A DNA stretch of 64,000 nucleotides from CAJXII01 sp965242915 (GCA_965242915.1 CBDETN010000022.1:77926-141925), one strand, 5' to 3'; counted from the stretch's first letter, positions 15,206-23,983 are shown. The notes: a model not told the origin generated them from the letters alone. A program made the numbers and translations.

Positions 15206-16101
15206 TGGAAGAATTGATTCAAGTAAAACAACAAATAAAAACTTTTGTAGCTGATTGCGGTGATGCAAGAAGTTTAGAGCTTTTAGAGTTGTTAGCTGAG
15301 GGAAAGATGCTTCGTTCTAAGCTGATACTTAAGATTGCTGGAATTACAACTCAATCAATTGAACTTTGTGCCGTAGTTGAGATGATACATGCGGCATCGC
15401 TTCTTCATGATGATGTAATAGATGAAGCAGATACCAGAAGAGGAAAACCCTCAATCAACGCTTTATTTGATAATAAAACCTCTATTATGTTTGGAGATAT
15501 TTTATACTCAAAAGCCTTTACACAACTATCACAAATGGATAAAGAAATTGCTTACACAGTTTCAAATGCTGTAACACTTCTTAGTATTGGTGAACTTCAC
15601 GATGTAGAACTTATAAATACATTTAACAGCTCTTATGAAAAATACCTTGATATGATTGATAAAAAAACAGCCTCATTAATTGAAGCTAGTGCAAAAGCTG
15701 CTGCAATATTAGTCAACAAAGATAAAGAAGCATTTGCTTTGTATGGTAAAAATCTTGGTCTTGCATTTCAAATGGTAGATGATATTTTAGACATTACACA
15801 AGATAGTGCAACTTTGGGAAAACCTGCAATGTTAGATTTTGTAGAAGGGAAAGTAACCATTCCATATCTACTTTTACATGAAAGACTGAAAGATAAACAG
15901 GCATTGGAAAAACTTTATAAAAAGGACTTGAGTGTTGATGAAACTTCTTGGATAAAACAGAAGATGAAAGAAACCCAAGCTTTAGAAGACAGCATTAAAT
16001 TAGCTCAAAAGTTAGGACTTGAAGCAATAGAAGCCATAAAAAATGAGAATAACGAAGATTTACAAAATATTATGAAAGCGATGATAGAAAGAGAATTCTA
16101 G
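15205..16101 (+). CDS. Polyprenyl diphosphate synthase
   Basis: A trans-prenyltransferase that extends allylic diphosphates with IPP, most likely making the quinone side chain. The 298-aa protein has both aspartate-rich regions: LHDDVIDEADTRRG (first DDxxD) and FQMVDDILDI (second), plus GGxR-type KMLRSK near the N-terminus. Product chain length is not evident from the sequence. It is the last gene before the IS region. Confidence 0.9.
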   Translation: MEELIQVKQQIKTFVADCGDARSLELLELLAEGKMLRSKLILKIAGITTQSIELCAVVEMIHAASLLHDDVIDEADTRRGKPSINALFDNKTSIMFGDILYSKAFTQLSQMDKEIAYTVSNAVTLLSIGELHDVELINTFNSSYEKYLDMIDKKTASLIEASAKAAAILVNKDKEAFALYGKNLGLAFQMVDDILDITQDSATLGKPAMLDFVEGKVTIPYLLLHERLKDKQALEKLYKKDLSVDETSWIKQKMKETQALEDSIKLAQKLGLEAIEAIKNENNEDLQNIMKAMIEREF

Positions 16102-16117
16102 GAAAAGGTACTATTGG

Positions 16118-16166
16118 GACTGTTTCTTGGACAAATCACTGGTCTGAATTGTCCAAGAAACAGTAA
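16118..16166. repeat. 16-bp inverted repeat at the edge of the IS region
   Basis: ACTGTTTCTTGGACAA and its complement TTGTCCAAGAAACAGT are separated by about 14 bases. No T-run follows, so it is probably an IS end structure, not a terminator. Confidence 0.6.
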
Positions 16167-16209
16167 TGTTTGATCTGTCAACCCTATATCATACTAAGAA
16201 CTATAAATT

Positions 16210-17058
16210 CTAAGCAACCATTTCATTTTGTAACATTAACTCTTCAAACTCAACTGGTGAATAATTATTATTTGCACTATGCATTCTTTGTCTATTGTAA
16301 TATACTTCTATATATTCAAATATAGATTGATTAGCTTTTGATTTAGTTTCATAAATCTCATGATGAGTAAGTTCAGTTTTTAATGTATGGAAAAAACTTT
16401 CAGCAACTGCATTATCCCAACAATTACCTTTTCTACTCATACTTTGTATAATTCCATTTTCTTCTAATAAATCTTTATGAGAGTAAGATGCATACTGACT
16501 ACCTCTATCTGTATGCCATATTAAACCTTTTGGTGGATTTCTATTTTTTAATGCCATAATGAGGGCATCATTAACTAAATCTACTTTCATAGTATCATCC
16601 ATTGACCAACCAACAACTCTTCTTGAATATAAATCTATTACAGTTGCAAGATATAGCCATCCTTCTGATGTTGGAATATATGTTATATCTCCCACATATT
16701 TTTCATCAGGGGCTGAAGCATAAAAATCTCTATTTAAAATATTAGGTGCTACAGGTAAATTATGATTTGAATCTATTGTATTAACTTTAAACCTTTTCTT
16801 TTTATTTGCTACAAGATTTAAATCTTTCATAATATTTCCAATTCGTCTTCTTGAAACAATAAGCCCATATAATCGCTCTAGTTTATCTTTTAGCCGTCTT
16901 GTACCATATTTGCATCTACTTTGAATAAATATAATCTCTATTAACTCATTAAGTTTATCATCTACTGTTTTAACTATACATCCATTATTAATCCAATGAT
17001 AATAACTTGAAATATCTACTTTTAATATTTTGCACATTAGATTTTTATTGAAGTTCAT
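16210..17058 (-). CDS. IS3-family transposase OrfB (DDE integrase domain)
   Basis: The 282-aa integrase-core protein has the DDE triad in VGDITYI, WHTDRGSQYAS and AVAESFFHTLK, and the HTH_21-like start (RRLKDKLERLYGLIVSRRRIGNIM). It would normally be made as an OrfAB fusion. An A6G slippery run lies near the end of orfA (ILKKA), and the -1 frame from there leads through an open KYTWIKDNKMNFNKNLMC segment into OrfB. OrfB itself looks intact, but the element cannot be autonomous because orfA is interrupted. Confidence 0.9.
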   Translation of the reverse strand: MNFNKNLMCKILKVDISSYYHWINNGCIVKTVDDKLNELIEIIFIQSRCKYGTRRLKDKLERLYGLIVSRRRIGNIMKDLNLVANKKKRFKVNTIDSNHNLPVAPNILNRDFYASAPDEKYVGDITYIPTSEGWLYLATVIDLYSRRVVGWSMDDTMKVDLVNDALIMALKNRNPPKGLIWHTDRGSQYASYSHKDLLEENGIIQSMSRKGNCWDNAVAESFFHTLKTELTHHEIYETKSKANQSIFEYIEVYYNRQRMHSANNNYSPVEFEELMLQNEMVA

Positions 17059-17084
17059 TTTATTATCTTTTATCCAGGTATACT

Positions 17085-17354
17085 TTATTGAACTTCTTTC
17101 GCAAAGTATACTGCTGCTTTTTTTAATATATCACGCTCCTGCCTAAGTAGTTTAGTTTCTCTTCTTAGCCTTTTATTCTCTTGTTCTAAAGTTTCTTTGG
17201 GAGTTTTGACTATAGATTTAGTTAAATCTTGATTGGCCTTTTTATATTCATTCATCCAATTATAAATTGTCTTAGGATTTACATCTAAATCTTTAGCAAT
17301 TTTTAGAACTGAATCACCATTATTTAAAACCAACTGTATTGTTGAATCTCTAAA
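17085..17354 (-). pseudogene. IS3-family OrfA, 5' end cut off by insertion of element B
   Basis: The frame contains the HTH part (DSTIQLVLNNGDSVLKIAKDLDVNPKTIYNW) and a leucine-zipper-like tail (LEQENKRLRRETKLLRQERDILKKA). Upstream of FRDST the frame runs into the end of element B, so the native start is lost. A likely remnant of the N-terminus (MRRVLMKQIKE, preceded by AGGAGTG) lies on the other side of element B at 18688-18724. Confidence 0.8.
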
Positions 17355-18687
17355 TATAATACCCCAAGAAGACAAGACAACTTTTTCTAAATCCTTATTC
17401 TCTTTTTCACCTGTTACCTTATGCCACAATTTCAACTAATTTATCATAATCCTTATTATTAATTTTTAAACTATCATAATAAAAACTCATTGGTTTTTTA
17501 TAATTTAAAGTTTGATGAAATCTTTTATGATTATAAAAATCAATATAATCTTTCACATCAGTTTTTAACTCTTTAATTGTGTTATATTCATTTAGATAAA
17601 TTCTTTCAACTTTTGCACTTCGCCAGAATCTCTCTATACAAATATTATCAGTAGCTCTACCTTTACCATCCATTGAGATAATGATGCCATTATCTTTTAA
17701 AGTCTGTGTATGGATATGACTTGTGTATTGACTGCCTTGATCTGTATTAAATATTTCAGGTTTACCATATAGCGATAATGCTTCATTTAGAACATCCATT
17801 GTTAAAGCTGAATCCATAGTGTTGGATATTTTCCAAGATAGTACAGCTTTAGAATACCAATCAATTATAGCTGCTAAATAAACCATGCCGCCATTAATCT
17901 TGATATATGTTATATCCGTACTCCATACTTGATTTGCTTTTACTATGTCAACTCCTCTAAGCTTGTAAGAGTATTTTTTATGTTGCTTATCTGGTATTGA
18001 TAGATTTATTGGTTTAACTGCTAATATTGGCTTTAAACCCATCTCTTGTCTATATTTATAAACAGTATTCAAACTTATATTGTATCCATCTTCTAAAAGT
18101 TGCTGATGAACTTTTAAAGCTCCATATATTGGTATTTGCTCATAAATATCATTTATCTTATCTTTGAGTGATATTTTATGCTTATTTTCTATAGGCTTAT
18201 AATATAAGCTGCTTGGATTTAATTTTATAAGTTTACATTGAGTTGATACTGAAATATATGTTAGCTTAGACTCTATCAACTCTTTTTTATTAGATAAGTC
18301 CAAGCTTTGTAGCTTTTCCTCAAGCCATTCCTTTTCAACTGTCATTTTACCTACTATCTTTGCATAATCATCTATTTTAGATTGTAATTTTAAGTTTTCG
18401 TCTTTATATTCTTTGATAGCCTTTGCAGGCTCCATTGCCAACTCTGCATTATCTAAAAATATCTTCTTCCAATTTTGGATATTTTTAGGTGTTATATTAT
18501 TTTTACTTGCTATCTCATTTAAAGTCTTTTCACCTTTTAAAACTTCTAAAACAATTTTTGTTTTAAATTTTGCTGTAAATATTCTTCTTTTTGTACTCAT
18601 TTTTTACCCCTATTAAATATTTTATTATTTTAACTTTTTAGGAATAAGAATCTTATTTTTTCGTTCTTATTTTCTTGGGGTATTATA
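17355..18687 (-). mobile_element. IS3-family element B, complete, inserted in element A
   Basis: Perfect 16-bp terminal inverted repeats (17355-17370 and 18672-18687, TTCTTGGGGTATTATA and complement) bound a 1333-bp element holding one transposase frame. The target duplication is unclear: a 4-bp TATA is possible if the true ends lie slightly inside. It splits orfA of element A. Confidence 0.88.
17419..18600 (-). CDS. IS3-family transposase, single-frame OrfA-OrfB protein
   Basis: The 393-aa protein joins an OrfA-type HTH (RRIFTAKFKTKIVLEVLKG...ITPKNIQNWKK) and coiled coil (about residues 60-100) directly to an OrfB-type integrase core with no frameshift. The DDE residues are in STDITYI, FNTDQGSQYTS and NICIERFWRS. 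Most IS3 members need a programmed -1 frameshift to make this fusion, so the single frame is notable. It looks intact. Confidence 0.92.
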   Translation of the reverse strand: MSTKRRIFTAKFKTKIVLEVLKGEKTLNEIASKNNITPKNIQNWKKIFLDNAELAMEPAKAIKEYKDENLKLQSKIDDYAKIVGKMTVEKEWLEEKLQSLDLSNKKELIESKLTYISVSTQCKLIKLNPSSLYYKPIENKHKISLKDKINDIYEQIPIYGALKVHQQLLEDGYNISLNTVYKYRQEMGLKPILAVKPINLSIPDKQHKKYSYKLRGVDIVKANQVWSTDITYIKINGGMVYLAAIIDWYSKAVLSWKISNTMDSALTMDVLNEALSLYGKPEIFNTDQGSQYTSHIHTQTLKDNGIIISMDGKGRATDNICIERFWRSAKVERIYLNEYNTIKELKTDVKDYIDFYNHKRFHQTLNYKKPMSFYYDSLKINNKDYDKLVEIVA

Positions 18688-18812
18688 GTATCTCTTTAAT
18701 CTGTTTCATTAAAACTCTCCTCATTGATACACTCCTAATATTTTTAGAAGTGTAGTTTAATATGGAGAATATCTCAAACTTAAATTAGTTTTAATCCAGC
18801 AAATAAACTTAA

Positions 18813-19115
18813 TTTAAACTTTCCTATCACTTTTTCAACCAAAGTGTCCAGATGGGAGTGATTTTTGCAAAGATTTTTGATAAAGGAGATGAAATTGTAT
18901 CTCTTGGTAGTAATTTGGAGGAGGAGGTAGCTTTGATGCTTAAAATGGTAAAAGGAAAGGGCTGGAATTTAGAAACTATGGAAATTAATGGGAATAAAGA
19001 GTTTAAGCAGGAAGCCAATAGACAAATAAATGAGTTATTAGTAAAAAATGACTCTGATATAAAAGAAGATACTCAACAACAAAAAAGACCATCAAGAAGA
19101 GGTAAAAGAGGATAA
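18813..19115 (+). pseudogene. 3' remnant of a relaxase/mobilisation gene (LPD7-like domain)
   Basis: The frame is open from 18813, with no credible ribosome site at its first ATG (18852). The product (about 87-100 aa) reads as the tail of a larger protein: FAKIFDKGDEIVS, then KMVKGKGWNLETMEINGNKEF and a charged Gln/Lys/Arg end (KRPSRRGKRG). The pattern 'D-K-G-D-x-I ... GW ... I-x-G-N-x-E-F' resembles the LPD7 domain at the C-terminus of conjugative relaxases. It is cut on its 5' side by the right end of IS element A. Assignment is by eye. Confidence 0.55.
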
Positions 19116-19159
19116 AAATTATTCCAAGGTGGGGAATAGGTGGAAACTATACTTTTTAT

Positions 19160-19214
19160 AGAAAATAAAAAAGCCTTATACAAACAGTCCATAAGACAGA
19201 TTATATAAGGCTTT
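19160..19214 (-). terminator. Terminator after tRNA-Arg
   Basis: 11-bp arms AAAGCCTTATA (19170-19180) and TATAAGGCTTT (19204-19214) are followed, on the minus strand, by a T-rich run. It is placed just downstream of the tRNA. Confidence 0.7.
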
Positions 19215-19220
19215 GTTAAA

Positions 19221-19297
19221 TGGTACGCCTGGAGGGATTCGAACCCCCAACCACCGGGGCCGAAACCCAGTGCTATATCCAGTTAAGCCACAGACGC
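19221..19297 (-). tRNA. tRNA-Arg (anticodon UCG)
   Basis: The 77-base minus-strand sequence folds as a tRNA: acceptor GCGTCTG with CAGGCGT, D-arm GCT/AGC, anticodon arm CTGGG-TTTCGGC-CCCGG, T-arm GGGGG-TTCGAAT-CCCTC, discriminator A and encoded CCA. The loop gives anticodon TCG, which reads CGA arginine codons. Oddities: the terminal acceptor pair 1-72 is G-U, pair 4-69 is also G-U, and 50-64 is G-U. It lies next to the relaxase-like remnant. Confidence 0.9.
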
Positions 19298-19390
19298 ATT
19301 TTTTATAGAAATTTTTTACTTCGTGAAATCATTATTCACTAGTTTTAAGACAGTGGAATTTTATCTAACTAAACTTAAAAAGAAGTATAA

Positions 19391-19424
19391 AAAAGGGTAG
19401 CTATTTTTAGCTACCCTTTTTATT
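19391..19424. terminator. Rho-independent terminator of the porin gene
   Basis: GGGTAGCTA (19395-19403), loop TTTT, TAGCTACCC (19408-19416), flanked by A- and T-runs, so it can work in both directions. It lies 20-50 bases after the porin stop. Confidence 0.88.
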
Positions 19425-19444
19425 TAATATTAAATTATACTATA

Positions 19445-20911
19445 TTAGTATCTGTATCTAATATATGCTCTAATATCTTCTGCTTCTGTTACAGCTGTTC
19501 CTGTAATTGTACTTGGTGCAGAATATGAACCGAAGAATCCGTTACTTCCAGTATAATCATAGTCAATTTTAGTATATCTTACAGATGCACTTAATGTTTT
19601 TGTAAGTGGTTGATGATAGTAAGCTTCTATAGCAGTACCACGAGCAGCAACTTTACTACCTATCATAGTATCTTCACCATAAGTCATACTTCGCCAGTAT
19701 TTACTACCTTTATTCCATTCAATTCCAACTCTACCATCTTCAGTAAATGGAGACGGAAATTGAGCACCTATCCAAGTAGAGTTACCAGTTTGTTTAGATG
19801 TGCTTCCTAACATACCTCCATGAGTACCGTTTGGATCAGTTTTAGATTGAGCAAAACTTACAAAGAATGTTGAATCATCAAGAGTATCACTAATACCTTC
19901 TCCAATACCATCAGCTACAAATGCTGCTGTCATCCAACTCATACCACCAAAATCATGAAAACCAGTATTTGGATTACTATTGTAACCAACTAAATTAGTT
20001 GATGTAGCCCAATTTGTATGAATTGAGTACTGACCATTATCATAAGGTACAAAAATAAGTCCTATCATATTACTATCGTGAGATTCTGTAGTAGAAGTTG
20101 AATAATCAGTATCATCACCCACGAATCTTTTTTTAACATTTGTTATACCTCTACCCAAACATAACTTAACCCAGCTTCCTTCCATGGGTGTAACCTTATC
20201 AAGATTCCATCTAAAACTAGCACCGTCAAACTCTACATTTACTGTATGTGCAAGCGCTGATTGTCTTTTTTGGTCTTCTCTAAGGTTTGCTAAAAGACCA
20301 TCTGTAGCAGGTCTTCTACCAACAGAAGCTGTCCAAGACACATCTTTTCCTAAGAAAGTATCATTTTTATATAGCCAATAAGCTTGTTTTACATTAAGAT
20401 TATTATTACCTTGAGCATTTTCATTTGTAATCCAATCAAAATCTTGATTTCCAGCTACACTTCTCTGAGTATTTTGTGGCTCTGCTCCATAAGCTTTTAA
20501 GTATGATAATCTACCATAAAATGAAACATTTTCTGTTGGTGCATAAGCCATATTCATCCAAAGTCTATTTGTAAGTAAACCGTCATTGGTACTTTTTGAA
20601 CCATCTGCATGTTTATAAGTAATTTTATCCACACTTGTTCTAAAATCAATACCCCATTTAAGATTATCATTATTAGCTAACTGCTTAGCTAAACTAGCTT
20701 TTTTATTAACCTTTTTAATTTTCTTTTGATTTTTCTTTACAGATTTTACAACTGTTGAAAGAGACTTAGTATTTGCATTTAACCTAGCTTCTAACGCTGC
20801 AATTTGCTTTTTTAACATCTCTAACTGTGCTGCCATATCTGAATTTGCGCTAGCAAAACTAGTAGTTGCAAATGCCGCTGCTATAGAAAGTGCTATAACT
20901 CCTTTTTTCAT
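19445..20911 (-). CDS. DUF3373 family outer-membrane porin-like protein
   Basis: The 488-aa protein has a signal peptide (about 1-22, SFASA), a heptad-rich coiled coil (about 25-55) and a lysine-rich linker (VKKNQKKIKKVNKK), then a long beta-barrel-like region with alternating aromatic strands, ending YIRYRY with a C-terminal aromatic residue as porins do. This layout matches the DUF3373 proteins common in Campylobacterota. The substrate is unknown. It is a single gene with a good AAGGAGAATAT ribosome site and its own terminator. Confidence 0.8.
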   Translation of the reverse strand: MKKGVIALSIAAAFATTSFASANSDMAAQLEMLKKQIAALEARLNANTKSLSTVVKSVKKNQKKIKKVNKKASLAKQLANNDNLKWGIDFRTSVDKITYKHADGSKSTNDGLLTNRLWMNMAYAPTENVSFYGRLSYLKAYGAEPQNTQRSVAGNQDFDWITNENAQGNNNLNVKQAYWLYKNDTFLGKDVSWTASVGRRPATDGLLANLREDQKRQSALAHTVNVEFDGASFRWNLDKVTPMEGSWVKLCLGRGITNVKKRFVGDDTDYSTSTTESHDSNMIGLIFVPYDNGQYSIHTNWATSTNLVGYNSNPNTGFHDFGGMSWMTAAFVADGIGEGISDTLDDSTFFVSFAQSKTDPNGTHGGMLGSTSKQTGNSTWIGAQFPSPFTEDGRVGIEWNKGSKYWRSMTYGEDTMIGSKVAARGTAIEAYYHQPLTKTLSASVRYTKIDYDYTGSNGFFGSYSAPSTITGTAVTEAEDIRAYIRYRY

Positions 20912-21065
20912 ATATTCTCCTTAATTTTTAACTACTTAATTTTAAATCTTTTCTGCTTACAGACTTCTTAATATTGTATTAAATTTACTTATGATTAAAT
21001 TAAGTATCAAAAAGTAACTTAGTATAATAAATACTTATATAAACTATACATTATAGTGATATAAG

Positions 21066-21071
21066 TATAAT
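21066..21071 (+). promoter_or_regulatory. Probable -10 box of the double-rhodanese gene
   Basis: TATAAT in a very AT-rich region, 35 bases upstream of the start codon. No clear -35. Confidence 0.4.
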
Positions 21072-21106
21072 ATAGTTATAATTTTCTACTTAAAAAAGGA
21101 GAAAAG

Positions 21107-21937
21107 ATGGAGAGAATTATTAAAGGATTTATAGCAGTAGCGCTATTTGCTACTGTTATGTTTGGTAGTGGTGATTTAAACATTATATCACTAAAAAAAG
21201 CTAAAGGGATGTACAATGCAAAAAGTGCATTGTTTTTGGATGCCAGAGGATTTAAACTGTATCAAAAAGGTACAATTATGGGTGCGGTTCATTTACCAAA
21301 TAAGAAATTCAAAAAATTCAAAAAGTGGTTACCTGCAAGCAAAAAAGCAAAAATCGTAACTTTTTGTAATGGCTTAAAATGTGAAGAATCTGATTATTTA
21401 GCAAAAAAACTTATGAAACTTGGATATACAAGAGTTTTAGTATATAAAGGCGGATATCCTGAGTGGAAAGAGAAAAAACTTCCATTGATGTCTTTAGTAA
21501 AAGAGTGTAAAAGTGCTCCAAAAGGTCCATATAAACCAAAAAACCCAGCGATTACTATTAGTGGTGCAAAAGTTCATTTAGGTGGAGAGAGTGCTGAAGA
21601 TGGTATGATCGATCAATTTTGGTTAGCTGGTCTTTTAAATGATGGTAAAGGTGTTCCTGCTAATGTTCAACTTATAGATGTAAGAAAAGTATCTGATTTT
21701 GAAGAAGGTCATGTAAAAGGTGCTATTAATATTCCTTGGGATAGTGAAGCTGAAAAAATTGATTCATCTAAATTCCCTAAGGGAAAATTAGTTGTATTTT
21801 ATTGTAACACAGGTATGATGTCAACTGATGCTAGAAATGCTTTAGATGAAGATATTGCAAAAAATGTATTAATATTTGATGCAAATATTAAATGTGAAAA
21901 AGGAAGCTGTAAAATTGAGGCAAATGAGGATTTATAA
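21107..21937 (+). CDS. Periplasmic protein with two rhodanese domains
   Basis: The 276-aa protein has a signal peptide (about 1-21) and two rhodanese-like domains (about 25-125 and 150-265). Both keep a cysteine at the active loop: CNGLKC (C87) and YCNTGMM (C233). The arginine-bearing DARGF/DVRKVSDFEEGHVKGA signatures are clear. Rhodaneses transfer sulfane sulfur; an exported tandem protein probably handles periplasmic sulfur. It starts after AAAAAAGGAGAAAAG and is followed by a strong bidirectional terminator. Confidence 0.9.
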   Translation: MERIIKGFIAVALFATVMFGSGDLNIISLKKAKGMYNAKSALFLDARGFKLYQKGTIMGAVHLPNKKFKKFKKWLPASKKAKIVTFCNGLKCEESDYLAKKLMKLGYTRVLVYKGGYPEWKEKKLPLMSLVKECKSAPKGPYKPKNPAITISGAKVHLGGESAEDGMIDQFWLAGLLNDGKGVPANVQLIDVRKVSDFEEGHVKGAINIPWDSEAEKIDSSKFPKGKLVVFYCNTGMMSTDARNALDEDIAKNVLIFDANIKCEKGSCKIEANEDL

Positions 21938-21963
21938 TCCAAATTTGCTTTTTTGCAAGATAT

Positions 21964-21997
21964 AAAAAAGGCTAGTCAGAATTGACTAGCCTTTTTT
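21964..21997. terminator. Bidirectional terminator between convergent genes
   Basis: A 15-bp perfect stem (AAAAAAGGCTAGTCA and complement) with loop GAAT serves the rhodanese gene and the convergent cytochrome-like gene. Confidence 0.9.
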
Positions 21998-22015
21998 AAT
22001 CGTTGTTAATTTATA

Positions 22016-22336
22016 TTAACAAGATGGAACATTTCCTGAATCATTTGCATATTCATAGAAGAAATCATAATAATGTGGTATATATTTTTCTTTTACTTTT
22101 TTTACATCTGGACAGATTTTTTTAATCTCATCAGCTAATTTACCATCTTCTTGAAATGCTTCCCATTCGTCTTGTGAATGTTTACCAGCCATTTTAGCTC
22201 CAGTAATTCCACAAGCTTTTTTAAGCTTTTTAGAATAAAGTTTTTGCCCTTTAGCAACATCTGCACTTGCAACTGTTGCACTCATTGCTAATGCAATTGC
22301 ACCAGCTAATACTAATTTTAATAATGTGTTCATCAT
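22016..22336 (-). CDS. Exported cytochrome c-like protein without a haem motif
   Basis: I place the start at 22336 (or the next ATG, 22333), because AAAGGAG lies just upstream; a longer frame to 22375 has no ribosome site. The 106-aa product has a signal peptide (ending VASA) and a short domain with GQKLYSKKLKKACGITG...HSQDEWE, which looks like a small class I cytochrome c region. However, the CXXCH haem attachment motif is replaced by KKACG. Three cysteines remain. Whether it binds any cofactor is unknown. It is convergent with the double-rhodanese gene. Confidence 0.6.
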   Translation of the reverse strand: MMNTLLKLVLAGAIALAMSATVASADVAKGQKLYSKKLKKACGITGAKMAGKHSQDEWEAFQEDGKLADEIKKICPDVKKVKEKYIPHYYDFFYEYANDSGNVPSC

Positions 22337-22411
22337 TATCTCCTTTGTTAATTTCGACAAAAGTATATCACACAAATATAAAATTAGTCTAAAATATGCT
22401 ATTATATTTTT

Positions 22412-23680
22412 ATGAAATATTATATTTTAAATAAATTAACACACTTTTTAAATGGTTTAACATCAATTCATCATATTAAAAGAGTCAGTAATAATACAAT
22501 TGCCATAGAATTCAATGACAGAAAAGAATTTTATTTTGATATGACAAAAGGGCAGTCTATAGTATATAAAAAAGACTCTAAGCAATTAAGCAAAAAGAAT
22601 TTCAATGCACCATTTGATGTGATATTGCAGAAAAGATTTAACAATTCAAAGATTACTAAAGTATATTTGCGAGATGATGATAAAATTTTAAATATAGAGG
22701 TTAAGAGTAAATCATCTTATAAAGAACAGCTTTCAATTTTACAATTAGAATTTACAGGTAAAAATACGAATATAATAATTTTAGATAAAAATGATATCGT
22801 TTTGGAAAGCTTACGACATATAGATGAATGGACATCTACAAGAGTAGTAAAGGTTGGACAAAAACTTGATCCTTTAGATAAGCCAAACTTTAAATTTGAA
22901 GAAAAAAAGATCGATGATATTGAACAATTTTTATTGGATATATATAAGTCAAAAGAAGAACAAGAACTTAATAATTTAAAGAAACAAAAGATAATTCAAG
23001 TTCAAAAACAGATAAAAAAAATAAAAGAGATTTTGGATAACTTAGATGATGTTCCAACTTTAGAAAGAAAAGCTGTTAACTGTAATGATGAGGCAACTCA
23101 AATTTTAAGTAATTTATATAAATGTAACGGTTATGAAAAAAGTTCAAATATTAAAAAGTCAAATGATCTGTTTAGAAGTTCTAAAAAAGCAAAAGCAAAA
23201 GCAAAAAATCAACATATTGAACAACTTAACTTATCACAAAAATTAGATTTCTTTAAACGGCTTATAACAACTATAGAAAATTGTACCACAAGTGATGAAA
23301 TTGAATTTTATTTTCCAAAAAAAGATAAAAATCAAACTAAAACAAAAAAAGCAAGTCCTTATCAAAGCTTTTTTATAGACGGATATAAGATTATGTTAGG
23401 ACGAGATGAGAGAGAAAATATATATCTGCTTCAAAACAGCCGTGCCAGTGATTTTTGGTTTCATCTACAGAGCCAAGTATCCTCACATGTCATTGTTTCA
23501 AATACTAAAAAAAATATTCCAGAACATATCATAGAAGAAGCTGGAAAAATATGTGCAAAATTTTCAAGTAACAGCGGTGGAACTTTTAGAGTTGATTATA
23601 CGCAAAGACGAAATGTTAAAATACAAAAAGCAGCTAATGTACTTTATAATCCATATAGTACAATAATAGTTAAAGTTTGA
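22412..23680 (+). CDS. NFACT/RqcH-family protein (ribosome quality control)
   Basis: The 422-aa protein has a reduced NFACT-N domain (about 1-170), a coiled-coil middle (about 180-300) and a C-terminal NFACT-R (DUF814) domain with SDFWFHLQSQVSSHVIV and RRNVKIQKA. Bacterial RqcH adds alanine tails to stalled nascent chains on 50S subunits; older names call it fibronectin-binding. It is shorter than Bacillus RqcH (about 570 aa), which is common in Campylobacterota. Confidence 0.85.
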   Translation: MKYYILNKLTHFLNGLTSIHHIKRVSNNTIAIEFNDRKEFYFDMTKGQSIVYKKDSKQLSKKNFNAPFDVILQKRFNNSKITKVYLRDDDKILNIEVKSKSSYKEQLSILQLEFTGKNTNIIILDKNDIVLESLRHIDEWTSTRVVKVGQKLDPLDKPNFKFEEKKIDDIEQFLLDIYKSKEEQELNNLKKQKIIQVQKQIKKIKEILDNLDDVPTLERKAVNCNDEATQILSNLYKCNGYEKSSNIKKSNDLFRSSKKAKAKAKNQHIEQLNLSQKLDFFKRLITTIENCTTSDEIEFYFPKKDKNQTKTKKASPYQSFFIDGYKIMLGRDERENIYLLQNSRASDFWFHLQSQVSSHVIVSNTKKNIPEHIIEEAGKICAKFSSNSGGTFRVDYTQRRNVKIQKAANVLYNPYSTIIVKV

Positions 23681-23728
23681 ATATTGTAAAATAATAATTA
23701 CTAAAGCGATGTGCTAAAAAGGGATAAA

Positions 23729-23983
23729 ATGGTTACAGTCGAGAATTTTAAACAAATATTAATTAAATATTTAAATTTAGAGGATATAACACCAGATGAG
23801 ATTGATGATAATGAACCATTGTTTGGAGATGAGGGTCTTGGTTTAGATTCTGTTGATTCTATTGAACTTGTGTTAGCAATAGAAAAAGAATATGGTATCA
23901 TCATAGATAATACAGCACAATATAATTCAATTTTTCAAAATGTAAATACTTTATTAACTTACATTAATGCAAATAAAAAATAA
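23729..23983 (+). CDS. Acyl carrier protein of the aryl-polyene-like cluster
   Basis: I chose the ATG at 23729 because it follows AAAAAGGGATAAA; an in-frame upstream start at 23711 has none. The 84-aa product is an acidic ACP with the phosphopantetheine serine S41 in GLGLDSVDSIEL. It is clearly not the housekeeping AcpP by context: it overlaps the following ketosynthase gene by 17 bases. It probably carries the growing aryl-polyene or related chain. Confidence 0.9.
   Translation: MVTVENFKQILIKYLNLEDITPDEIDDNEPLFGDEGLGLDSVDSIELVLAIEKEYGIIIDNTAQYNSIFQNVNTLLTYINANKK

Larger units (their letters stand above)
16128..18850 (-). mobile_element. IS3-family element A (IS51-like), interrupted by element B
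   Basis: The element carries orfB (16210-17058) and a broken orfA (17085-17354), in reverse orientation. Tentative ends start TGGACA on both sides (16128 inward, and the complement ending at 18850), with only partial similarity beyond. Removing element B leaves about 1.39 kb, normal for the family. No target duplication could be found, so the boundaries are approximate. Confidence 0.6.
19116..19444. other. Intergenic stretch holding the tRNA and two terminators
   Basis: Apart from the tRNA-Arg gene, its terminator and the porin terminator, I see no coding frame or other structure in these 329 bases. Confidence 0.6.

Noticed and set aside
16118..16166. Inverted repeat after the polyprenyl synthase gene as its terminator
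   Set aside because: No T-run follows the stem, and it lies at the border of the IS element, so it is listed as an IS-related repeat.
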